Shown piece after piece: positions 34,861 to 44,395 of a stretch of DNA of 64,000 nt. The notes beneath the pieces are model-generated. The model did not search any database, was not told the DNA's origin, and worked only from the letters and a program-made list of their open reading frames with translations. Origin of the DNA: Rhodocollybia butyracea. Taxonomy: Eukaryota > Basidiomycota > Agaricomycetes > Agaricales > Omphalotaceae. Both the position numbers and the translations under genes were made by a program. How positions within the stretch are numbered: position 1 is the first letter of the stretch; each line of letters opens with the position of its first letter. The stretch spans positions 620,001-684,000 of the forward strand of contig JADNRY010000004.1 of assembly GCA_015501585.1 (NCBI GenBank). The letters are read 5' to 3'.

Positions 34861-35940
34861 CATCAGGAAAAGCTGTTTTTGCCTAGGTGACCCCAGAGTG
34901 GCCCAAAGCAAAGTAGGTGACCTATGAATCCTATGGCATCCTAGGAATTTGGGCTTGTCCCTTGCCAGTCAAGGCTCTTGAGGATTCCCTAGGCAAGCCT
35001 ATGTTTGCCCAGGTTTGCCCAGGTGCTCCTGGGGAACACCTGGGGAACACCTGGGCAAACCTGGGCTAGAGATGTCCACGAGTCCAAGTCTTCACAAGTA
35101 CTCGCAGGTAAGATCCATGGGAAAACCCGCAAGTATGTGACTCGCGGATCCCAGGATCTGTTTCCCACAGGTCAGGCGCGGGTCACAAGTCAGACATTTG
35201 TTGACTTGCAAGTACTTGTGTGACTTGTGCAAGCAATATGAACTCATATATTTGTTGTTGGTGATCAAAACTTACAGTAATTAATAGTATCATATTTATT
35301 ATAGTACTTATCAAGTACTGCCACACATGTTTGAGGTTGTGGACAGCTCACAGCGACTGAGCGCTTATTTTAGCGCCCAATCGCCGTAGGCTGTCTACAA
35401 TCCAAAGCCTAACTGTCAGTACATTTTTACTTCATACCATAGTATGAAATTAGTGTAACAAGTAAAGTACAGGTTTTTAATAGCATTATACACTGTACAA
35501 TCACTGTATGCAAGTAAATAATGGTAAATACTTGTGAATATAGCTGTAACTACTTGATTAGTGTGCGGATCCATAAGTACTTGTAAGACCTGCAAGTAAT
35601 ACTTGCGAGTCAGTGACCTGTTTCCCACGAGTCAGCCGCGGGTCACAAGTCAGGCCTTTCAGGCCACAAGTACTTGCGCTCCAGATCCAAGTATACTTGG
35701 ATCCGGACTCGTGGACATCTCTAACCTGGGCAAACCTAGGCTTGCCCTGGGGAACACCTGGGCAAACCTGGGCAAACCTAGGCTTGCCCTGGGTTTGCCT
35801 AGGATACCCTAGGGAATCCTCAAGAGCCTTGACTGGCAAGGGACAAGCCCAAATTCCTAGGATGCCATAGGATTCATAGGTTACCTAGTTTGCTTTAGGC
35901 CACTCTGGGGTCACCTATGCAAAAATGGCTTTTCCTGATG
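34861..35940. mobile_element. Foldback element with about 215 bp inverted arms
   Basis: Outer arms 34861-35075 and about 35720-35940 are reverse complements for most of their length. They start CATCAGGAAAAGC and its complement, and share TTGCCAGTCAAGGCTCTTGA and runs of CCTGGGCAAACCT-type subrepeats. Inside the arms, 35143-35193 and 35605-35654 are direct repeats (TGTTTCCCACAGGTCAGGCG and relatives). A small hairpin lies in the middle. No coding frame. Target-site duplication is not clear. Confidence 0.6.
35337..35400. repeat. 64 bp hairpin inside the foldback element
   Basis: TTGTGGACAGC at the left and GCTGTCTACAA at the right are inverted (one mismatch). An inner hairpin GCGCTTATTTTAGCGC sits in the centre. 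It may be a tiny MITE nested in the larger element. Confidence 0.5.
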
Positions 35941-36017
35941 AATCCCACGCAACTGGCGATGAAACCAGTGCACCACCACCCAGGGATGTCATGCACATTA
36001 CTAGAAGTACCATGCAA

Positions 36018-36710
36018 TCAAGAGGAAACATTGTCAGAGTCACTACTCTCTCCCTCAGATCCATAAGGAACTCGATTGCTGGTCAACAATGCAGACCAAA
36101 TTTGAACAGCCTCATGAATAAATTTTGCTGTGGCGGGAACCGCGGTCCATGAGAAAATAGCTTGCTTAAGTAGAGAAATTGTGTTGCTGTCACTGAGTGG
36201 AAACAGTGGATGAAGATTTGGAATGGAAACCGCAACAAGAGTGTGAAAGTTGTTGCAAATCGGAATGAGTTCTGGAATGCCTCTGCACAATAGAAGTACA
36301 TGTTCGGGAGTTTCAAAAGGAGCATGACATCAGCGACAAGAAAAGAGTGCTGGTGATTGACCTGGACTTAAAGAGCATTTTCCTGGAGTTGCATGAAACA
36401 TTCCCGGGGCCAAGGAACCACATAAGAGACAAGTGAGAGAGTGACAGTGATGAAAGTTTGTGACTAGATGGAGGTAGTGTCGCAAATGCAGTGAAATTGC
36501 TATTGGCAGGTCATGCTCCATAGGTTCCAAATGCCCCCGTAATAAGGGCAACTTGTGTAAACTATTGAGGTCATCGTCCAGCCGGCGTGTCGCCAATGTT
36601 TTGATGTTATGGATAATGGTGTTGATTGATGACGTTGTCAGGTCTTCCAGAGCAGGAAGTTGATAATGGGAACCAGGTAAGTTGGCTAAAACCCAATCAA
36701 CATCCATCAA
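36018..36710 (-). mobile_element. Non-LTR retrotransposon C-terminal fragment
   Basis: Minus-strand frames joined end to end: MMDVDWVLANLPGS through ALFSCR, then after an in-frame TGA CHAPFETPEHVLLLCRGIPE. The Cys/His pattern followed by ETPEHVLLLC is typical of the zinc-finger region at the end of LINE-type reverse transcriptase polyproteins in agarics. Reverse transcriptase motifs themselves are absent. The reading continues in a second frame to about 36018. Confidence 0.5.
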
Positions 36711-37388
36711 CCAGCAAGAACTGCCCCTAGACCAAAGTGTAATCTTCTATGTCTTTTCTCACACAAGGTTTCACATTACTCACTCTGAGTCTCTCCCTCC
36801 CTGACTCTGACCAAAGGGAAGAAAGGGTTGTCTTGAGTCTGTAAGGTACACTTAACAATGACTAGCATGCTCCGCTGGCGGTACCGGGTCCCATAAAGGA
36901 AAAGAATTAAAATGTTTCACTCTGTGAGACCTACCACGCATCATGAACCTGAAAAGATGTTCTCAGCATCATTTCACTCTACCACCATCATCTATCGAGC
37001 GCTTAATTTTTTTATCATCGAGCTCATCGTCGCACTGTGCGCAGCACATACTTCACTAGGGACAGCTTTCTATCATAGACCGCATATCTCATATCAGTTT
37101 TCCTGGAATTTTTTGGTGGTTCCCTGCCCATAAACAAGATGAGACATTTGTGTTGAAAACTCCTAATATTCTTTCTCGCTGCTATGCAGTGTTCTTTTGT
37201 ACTAATTTATGCATATTAGGTCTTCGAGGTTCAAGACAACCTATTCTATTAGCCTAAAACATTTTCTCGCAAACTGCAAGGATCAGCAAGCTTGTCATTG
37301 CGTCCCGAGGATATATCTAAAGCGATTGTCCCTAGTGACTGTTGGTTCTGCCTGACATGTTACAGCAATTATTCTTTCCAGGACCCAA
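36711..37388. other. Intergenic, no gene seen
   Basis: A 73-residue plus frame at 36912-37133 has one hydrophobic stretch but no support as a gene. Confidence 0.35.
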
Positions 37389-37390
37389 AA

Positions 37391-37510
37391 CACTTGTTCT
37401 TGTTCTCGAATGTGATTGTGCTTGTTCTCAATGCAATTGTGCTTGTTCTCAACCGTGATTGTGCTTGTTCTTGATGTGATTGTGCTTGTCCTCTTGGAAT
37501 TGTCCTTGTT
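37391..37510 (+). repeat. Tandem repeat of about 21 bp units
   Basis: Roughly five imperfect units of TGTGATTGTGCTTGTTCTCA, each differing by one to three bases. It precedes the second non-LTR fragment. Confidence 0.7.
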
Positions 37511-37589
37511 ACTATTCAAAAAGTGAGAAAGTATTTAACGGGTGTCTAAATATTTATCTTAAGCTCGTCTCCGTTGGGCCATACTTAAT

Positions 37590-37930
37590 CTTCTACAAAT
37601 TCTCCGCTATTCGGAACGAGGCTGTCCGCACATCCCACAAGAATGGAGACTGTCGTTTTTGTTTCGCGGTAGTGGAAGATGAAGTTCATGTACTACTGGA
37701 TTGTGTGGGTCTGCAGACCTTGTGCATCTCTCACTTTGGTATTTTATGGAGATGGATGTACTTCAAATTGGTTCCAGGATTATCAACCCTTCGCTTTGAT
37801 TCTTCATCTTATGTATTTCTATGTAGAATCTTGTTTGACTCTTGTATTCTGACTCCTACTACAGCTAAGTATATCTTTGATGTTTTGTATCTACTGTGTT
37901 TATGCATCACGAAATTTGGTGTCTTGTGCC
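37590..37930 (+). mobile_element. Non-LTR retrotransposon C-terminal fragment
   Basis: RNEAVRTSHKNGDCRFCFAV followed by VEDEVHVLLDCVGLQ is the Cys-rich module (CRFC...EDEVHVLLDC) found at the C-terminus of agaric LINE-type reverse transcriptases. After it comes a hydrophobic tail (LFDSCILTPTTAKYIFDVLY). No RT core is present upstream. Opposite orientation to the fragment at 36018-36710. Confidence 0.6.
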
Positions 37931-38104
37931 TTCTTTTTAGGTCGTGCGTAGTCTCAATGTTTGTGCGATGGCACTTGTGTGTGCTGGTCACAGCATTGTG
38001 GAGGCTATGCATCCCAGGCATGTATTTGGCGCGATACATGTAGTTGGGGCCCCGGCAGTTCCGAAATGGGACCACGTCGGTTATACTACCACTACCACTA
38101 TCCA

Positions 38105-39060
38105 GGTGATTTAAAAGCACCTCCAGGTTTTTAAATCACCCTGCCGTGTCATTTTTCTCATCAAGTACTGGGAATCCGAGCTGGTTCAGAGCCCCAAATT
38201 CATGCAACTGCCAGTGGCTGAGAGGGGTTCCCGGTTGCATAAATTCAGTGATGAATTCTATCAACTCTATGCAACTCTTGTCGACTTCCTTAGAAGCGAT
38301 TCAGCCGAAGCCTTGCAGAGCCGACGTATTCAGGCGGATTTTTTCTGAGCTCAGTGATCCTGACCCAGTCACTTCTACCGAGAAATTTCTCGCCGACCCT
38401 CCCTGTACTGTCTTGCATATGAATGCCACGCCCGCGTTGGCTTGCCCCCTAATCACGTATTCGTTGATTCATCGGCAGCTTACGAGGTGATGAAAGCCAG
38501 GATTATCCGGACACTGGGTCAATATGCTGCTTCCAAGGTGATTCATGTCAACTTGTTTTGTCAACCTTGTGCTGAGATTCTTCAGGCCAATGAACATCTA
38601 GTGACACCAAATGAATTGAACGTACCTTGGATAACGGAGAGCGATTGCGGTGATTGGACCCAGTACCAGATTTATGGTGGAATCGTGAATTTGTATCAAC
38701 TTGGACGAGGCGTGTAGCTTTTCGTTGTTCAGCGAGTACCAACCAACATGCTATGTTACAGCGAGGACTGACCGACAAACTATGGCGATCTTGCAGACAT
38801 CCTAAACCAACTCCTACATATTGACGCGAGAGATGCTGCAGCACTGCGCGCGCGATGGGGCGATCAACTATCCTACTCACTATCCGGATCTTCCAAGGAT
38901 CGTAGTATCATTGTAAGTTTCAATAACATACCTGGTTGTCAGTCTAGGGACCGCCAGTGAGCTTGTGGCATCTTTTCTTTCAAGTGTTGTGCCTGATGTT
39001 ATCCCCAGACGCACATTATGGAGCAATTCCTCTATGAGAGAATTTCTAAGCATAACATCC
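38105..39060 (+). pseudogene. Family B pseudogene, copy 2
   Basis: Recognisable from the CACCTCCAGGTTTTT leader through SDEFYQLYATLVDFLRSDSA. The frame breaks in the segment after LQSRR (about 38325). Later parts remain: AAYEVMKARIIRTLGQYAAS, the intron and then NELNVPWITESDCGDW with TQYQIYGGIVNLYQ. The metal-site position reads RTLGQ. Exon 3 and exon 4 fragments follow to about 39060 (near GCACATTATGGAGCAATTCC). Confidence 0.7.
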
Positions 39061-40325
39061 TCAAACATCATCCATCCTCACAGCCTCTCGATGGTGTACC
39101 ACCAAAACATGTAAATTCCTTGCAATGAGCTGTCGTATAAGCAAGGGAGAAGTAGAAACATAAGTGGAAGTCCGAGTCACGGTTGAATGTCCATTGGTGA
39201 ACGGATTGCTGTTGCCGTTGGCAACCCTACCTTCCTCTGACAAAGATGCTGTTTCTGCGATAAAATTAAGGTCAGAACAGAGCACCCATGACCATGACTC
39301 CCCCAAAGGGTGCCGTTCATCGGGTCCTTGGCGTTGTGAAAGCTAAATGGTCAATGCACTGCGCCCGGTCACTCTCCAACTAGTTCCGAGGGGTTAAAGC
39401 CAAATACTTCCAAACCTGTCGTTTCGTCGTCCGTACCTTAAGGAGCTCACTCGAGTAACTAGCACTAGACATGTACCCCAAAATGGTAGAATTGGGGTAA
39501 CCTTTACTGGTAGCCGGATTGGTCCTTGAGTGAATCGTGGGACACGTTGATATGATCCAAGTTAAGGTCTGGACTGTGGTGGGGGACGTAAAGGAGAACT
39601 GGAGCGAGATACCATGACTATATCTTCCGACGAAGGCAATTGAGACTCCGGAGTAACAAGTGCAATAGGGATAATGTTTGTGCCTTCAGTACCTACTAGG
39701 GTCTGGATGGGATGGTTGTCTTCAAAGGGAATCAATGTCAATAGTTGAATTTGACGTCAAAGAACGGTGTTCATCTCAGTGGGAGGGACAGACGCATTCA
39801 ACCATTGAGAGGCTAGTATACTGAATTTTAGAAAGAACATATAGCGAGAACAATAAAAGACAGCTATCAGTAACTAACTAGGCAGATGTAAGCGAGGAGA
39901 ACTTTTATTTAATTCATGATAGTCAAAGGAAGAAAGACAAAATGATGGCGATATATATCAATGGAAAAAAAACCCGGCAAGTGTGATGAAAGGGATACAG
40001 CGAGAAAAAATAAGTCAAAGTTGGAAGTCAAAGTTGCTAACAAACATATCTTCAATGGAGAACGTTTTTCACGTATTTGGTTGGAGTAACGATAACCGAT
40101 ACGCATGATAATTGGACCAAAGAATAACAAGTGAAAGAAATGACAGTGACAAGCTTGCCCAAGAAGCGAGATGGAAGAAAGTAAACAAATATTACATGTT
40201 GGTATATGCTATATATGCTAAAGTATTAGAAGAGGAAGCTGATGAGAAAGATGACCGAGCAAGAAGGTGATTCAAGGAGCGAAAAAGTGGTTTTTAGTTC
40301 ACAGAGGACAACTACACACTAGGAA
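39061..40325. other. Intergenic, no gene seen
   Basis: A minus frame at 39061-39306 and a plus frame at 39164-39346 overlap and have no family. No element ends identified. Confidence 0.35.
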
Positions 40326-41045
40326 CTAGGTCGAATGGCTATTGGTAGTGGGTGGGTTATTGGTAGTGGGTAGGTTATTGATAGTGGGTAGGTTATTGGT
40401 AGCGGGTACTGCCTGAGCAGTCCTGTAAAGGGCATGAGGGTCCACGCCTGAGGATTCCTCATGTCTTTTTCTGAGAACCTGGCCAGACATCAGTCCACAG
40501 TCTTGCTGAATAAATGATTCAAAACATACCACTTTTGCGTACCAACGAATCCAGGGAAACTCTACACGGTCCCACGCAGCCCGGACCACCCTTCCTTCAC
40601 TTGTGGCGAAGTAATTGGCTGTGAATGAGGTAGAGTATGTAGACTCCATCCAGTTCGCGAAAACTTGGAGAATCTCTCCACTGAAAGGTTCAAACCAGTG
40701 AGAGTATTCAACCAAGTCAATGGTAACCTTCAAGGTCCAGAAACTCGGGAAGTCATGCCCAAGGAAGAGTTGGTATATGCAGGTGCTGGCGAGCCTGGTA
40801 TAAGGAGAATCACAGAGAGGTTTAACCTTCTGGAATACCAGTTTGCAGAATGACAGTGCTGCGTTTAGACGGAATATAATTTGCCAACGAGCAGCGATTT
40901 CTTTGTCATGTACGTCCCAGAACTTATTGAGACATAATATAAGGATGCATGCCATGGCGATCTTGAAATTACTCGGTAAATTCCAACTCGTAGTTACGAT
41001 TTTCGAGATAGACCAGGATATGAACGTGAAAAAGGCACCTAGCAT
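40326..41045 (-). CDS. Hypothetical membrane-associated protein
   Basis: A single open frame of 239 codons from the ATG at 41045; the frame remains open further upstream (INFDLRVWLLTAVLYALAML), so the true start or an upstream exon may lie beyond. Hydrophobic segments at the N-terminus (GAFFTFISWSISKIV and KIAMACILILCLNKFW) suggest one or two membrane helices. The middle is rich in Trp and Phe. The C-terminus is a low-complexity repeat of TNNLPT units (TNNLPTINNLPTTNN). I do not recognise a family. The length of the open frame in this gene-poor stretch is the main support. Confidence 0.45.
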   Translation of the reverse strand: MLGAFFTFISWSISKIVTTSWNLPSNFKIAMACILILCLNKFWDVHDKEIAARWQIIFRLNAALSFCKLVFQKVKPLCDSPYTRLASTCIYQLFLGHDFPSFWTLKVTIDLVEYSHWFEPFSGEILQVFANWMESTYSTSFTANYFATSEGRVVRAAWDRVEFPWIRWYAKVVCFESFIQQDCGLMSGQVLRKRHEESSGVDPHALYRTAQAVPATNNLPTINNLPTTNNPPTTNSHST

Positions 41046-42042
41046 GGCGAGAGCGTAGAGGACCGCAGTTAAAAGCCAGACGCGGAGGTCGAAGTTGATG
41101 TGAAATGGTATAGTGAAAGAAAAAAAGTAGAACTTTTTTTTGGATCGAACGTCGCTGGTTCAAAAAAAAGTTTGAGTCTCGTCACGCTGTTCTCTTTCAA
41201 GAAACGCTATACTATTATTATGTAACTGTGAGACTCAAGTACTTGAGCGCAAGTCACACCAAAAAAGCACTTTGATGCTGGCTCACGCACACGATCGGCG
41301 AATCCGGATAGTGAGTTGATCTTCCTGTTCGCTTGCAATGCTTCAGCATCTCTGCTGTCAATGTGAGGAAGTCAGTTCAGGATATCTGCAAGATGGCTTT
41401 AGCATATTGATCAACACTCGCTGAGCGCTGGCGCTGAACAACGAAACGCTACACACCTCGTTCAGGTCGAATACAATCCATAACTGGGCCTAATCGCGGC
41501 GCTCGCTCTCGACTATCCAAGGAACCTTCGATTCCTCGGGTGAGATTGCAACATCCTAGCAGCAGATTTCCGCACCAGGATCATGATGACACAGTAAATC
41601 ATATTGGCTCGCCTTGGAAGCGACATATTGCCAGTGCCTGCTCGATCTCAGCTGTTATGACCTCGCAAGCAGCAGGTCATCTGAAATTACAAAATGAGAT
41701 TTCCTCACTAGGAATAAGTGATTGGGGGGAATGGGGGGTAAACGAGGAATTTCTCACTGGTCTCGACAGAGCCCCCCACCGGGATTCCCAGCTTTCTATG
41801 ATAAAAGAGAGAGGGAAAGGTGAATAAAAACCTGCAAGGGTATGATGCTTGGTGGAGCCTGGTGCCAGTGGTGGTGGTGGTGGTACAACAAGAAATCTCG
41901 GCGAAATGTATGACTAATTCGGAAAACCCATAGACCCATTGATTTCGGAAAAATTTCGGCCGATATTTTTTGTGGCGATGGGCGCTTAATCAGTTTCACA
42001 CTTAACACTTCGAAAGCGATTCCAAGTTCTTTCCACGAATCA
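41046..42042. other. Intergenic, no gene seen
   Basis: Includes a short GCTGAGCGCTGGCGCTGAAC element near 41422, related to those near 21720 and 25695, and a GTGGTGGTGGTGG run near 41870. Open frames at 41540-42008 are not supported. Confidence 0.35.
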
Positions 42043-42996
42043 ATGTCAAACTACGCTCACTCCGAACTGAAATCTTCAAGTCAAGACACACTGCACTCAC
42101 TGTCTCCAAAGACGCTTTCTTCAAACATGCGTGCGTATCAAGCTCTCCACCTGGCCAATGAGGCCAAGGAGATCTTACCTATAGCCCGGATTTTGTCTGA
42201 TGACTTTGAATTCCATAATCTCTCACCCGTCTCACCTTTTCGAGATTCCGAATCCGCTCGCAAAAAGGTGAACAGTATTGTATGCACCGAACACTTGCTA
42301 GTGCAAAACAAAGAACAGTATCTCCAGGATAAGATAAATTACTGGGATAAAGTCGATCTCTTTGGAATTGTGAGTGGTTTAGTTCAAAGAATGTGGTCTG
42401 AATTTCATGACCCAAATGCCACCTTAGGTCGAAGTTCATCAACTAATTGAGGCTGGAAATGTTATTATTACCGACGTAGGGCCACACCGCGCAGTGCTTC
42501 ACCCAACTTATTCAAATTATAGACGACGAGAGAGTATAAACCAATTAACCAACCTCGGGTTTCCCTATTCCGCTGGCTCACTATCTACGAATTCGAAACT
42601 TCCTCAGTCGATTCGTCTCCTACACCTGAAATAGGGGTTATCCGTAGGATCAAGGCAATGTCCCACAGCGCACTGTGGCTTCGAGCTAGCGTCATATCAA
42701 ACGCCGATATGATCGTCGAGGCCAACCCCTCAATGACCAAGAATTTGGGGACCATCAACACGCGCTGTCACCTGGCCGCGGATTATCTAGGCTTGAATCC
42801 GTACGAACCACTTTCAGAGTATTCACCTCCAAGGAATGCTCTCATCGAAAGATCTAATGGATATATTACGCGGCATCGTCCAAGTGCTAAATGTCGGAAT
42901 CAGGAAAAAGATGCGGATAGCGAACAAGGCGTACGACGAAAGTCGAAAGGAGGGGTTGGACGCAGGTTACACCGTTTCCTCCATTTCTTTTATTGA
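42043..42996 (+). CDS. Family A protein, copy 4 (intact)
   Basis: Best-preserved family A gene. Exons 42043-42369, 42428-42475 and 42523-42996; introns of 58 and 47 bp with donors GTGAGT and GTAGGG and acceptors CTTAG and TATAG, all joins in phase 0. About 282 residues. Exon 1: MSNYAHSELKSSSQDTLHSL, ANEAKEILPIARILSDDFEF, LLVQNKEQYLQDK. Exon 2: VEVHQLIEAGNVIITD. Exon 3: WLTIYEFETSSVD, PEIGVIRRIKAMSHSA, CHLAADYLGLNPYEPL and a basic C-terminus (RRKSKGGVGRRLHR). No signal peptide, membrane helix or catalytic motif is visible. Function unknown. It exists in three other full-length copies in this window plus one fused fragment, so it is an expanded local family. Confidence 0.65.
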
Positions 42997-43510
42997 ATGT
43001 GAACTGTATCTCTTCCCGAGGGCTCATCTTATTTTCGTTTTTCCCTCGAACTCTGGCTTGCGAGACTATGATTTCTCAATGCTCTGTACGTTGTAGCCCA
43101 GGTATCATCGCTTCTTCTTTAAAACAGTCGAGTACGCCGGCCTCTTCACTTTCTGTACATCCCAAGGATATCCCCATTCCTCTTTTTCCAAGTTCTTCGC
43201 TGAATCCGCTGAACCTCTCCCAGTTACGCTCGTCATCGAGAAATATGGTCCGTGCTCTCTTGGCTACTTCAAAATGTTTTAAGTATATGAAGTATCAGTT
43301 TTCAGCTCAACTTTACATACTTGTGACCTGGTTTAGCAATGTCAAGAATAGAGACGACACGCTCTCTGCGTATTACTCTTCCGTGTACCGCTCTCCTTCA
43401 TCCGTGTCGTATTCGCGCCGTCGACATGCTCAGCGCATCAGCTTTCCATCCTATGTTATGCCGTCCTTTCTACCAGGATCTCCCTGCCTGTTCTGTAAGT
43501 AAGGATGAAT
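42997..43510 (+). pseudogene. Decayed counterpart of the 23878-24510 ORF
   Basis: Downstream of the intact family A gene, sequence related to the minus-strand ORF at 23878-24510 appears in the same relative position: GACTATGATTTCTCAATGCT, then KTVEYAGLFT and a CRVPLSF-like hydrophobic segment in shifting frames with several stops. This shows that the duplicated unit extends beyond family A itself. Confidence 0.5.
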
Positions 43511-43974
43511 ATGATACTTCTACATTATAGGGCATTCAAGTTCCTGATAACAGCATACCTAATTGTGAACTTGAGTCTGGGAGATGGCCTTGGAGATGGC
43601 TTTCAGTTTGCTTGGTGCACTCTTTGGTCAGCCCAGGCTTTCTGTTAGGTTGTGACTGCCTCTTGAGCTGCCTTGTTGTCATGTACAGACAGTTAAGATA
43701 CATTTGCTGTGATGCTATGCCAAACCTTTTGGCCTTTTGATACTCAACTTTATTTGTCTTTGCTTTTTTTATCCAGACTCCTTCCCAGTCGTTCTACTCA
43801 GCCTTAACAACACATAAAATAAAATTCACGATTATCATAAGTAATACATCAATTATTCGGCATCTCTCTACAGCACGTAGAGTGAAATTCGAATGAGAAG
43901 CAGGAGTTTAAAGTTTGTCTTCGGATCAAGTAGCAGACATTGCAAACATGCAGACATGCAGAACAAGGATCTTC
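43511..43974. other. Intergenic, no gene seen
   Basis: AT-rich; no supported feature. Confidence 0.35.
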
Positions 43975-44395
43975 AAAACCGAACCATGCCAACGACACTC
44001 AGGTGCCTTGGATGTCGAAAGGCGAGTCCGGTTACTGGGCCGAATATAACTCTGGAGGACTCTGATCAAGGTGTGAACTTTCAAGTTTTTCGTTGTTCGG
44101 CGAGGTCTAATCAACATATTACAGCAGTTTTGCAAACTTCGGCGAACGCCATTTTGTCTCCACAAATGCTACAACATAGCAAGTACAATACTGTAATCAA
44201 CTATCGGGCGGAACAGATGCTGCGGTTTATCCAAGGCTTCAATGAGTGGCACTTGGCGGATTCTCTTCCTCCGAGGACTGCCCTAGACCAAAGATCAAAG
44301 GAAGGAAGGCAAGGAGGCAGGGGAGATCTTTACACGGCATGGCAAATACGAATGCCAGAACCTGGAAAAGGGCACGTTAATGAAGCCCCAAAACG
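43975..44395 (+). pseudogene. Fused fragment: family B joined to family A
   Basis: First half matches family B exon 2 and 3 (CCTTGGATGTCGAAAGGCGA, which translates to PWMSKGESGYWAEY; then QTSANAILSPQMLQH with an intron between). At about 44200 it changes to the C-terminal exon of family A (IQGFNEWHL, PPRTALDQRSKEGR, EPGKG). The B and A parts are open in one frame at 44100-44390. The B part keeps the GESGYWAEY form seen in the HETGH gene rather than the SDCG form of the other copies. It ends against the 3' end of the convergent permease gene. Confidence 0.65.

Noticed and set aside
37391..37510. CRISPR array
   Set aside because: The units are contiguous imperfect tandem repeats without spacers, and the genome is eukaryotic.
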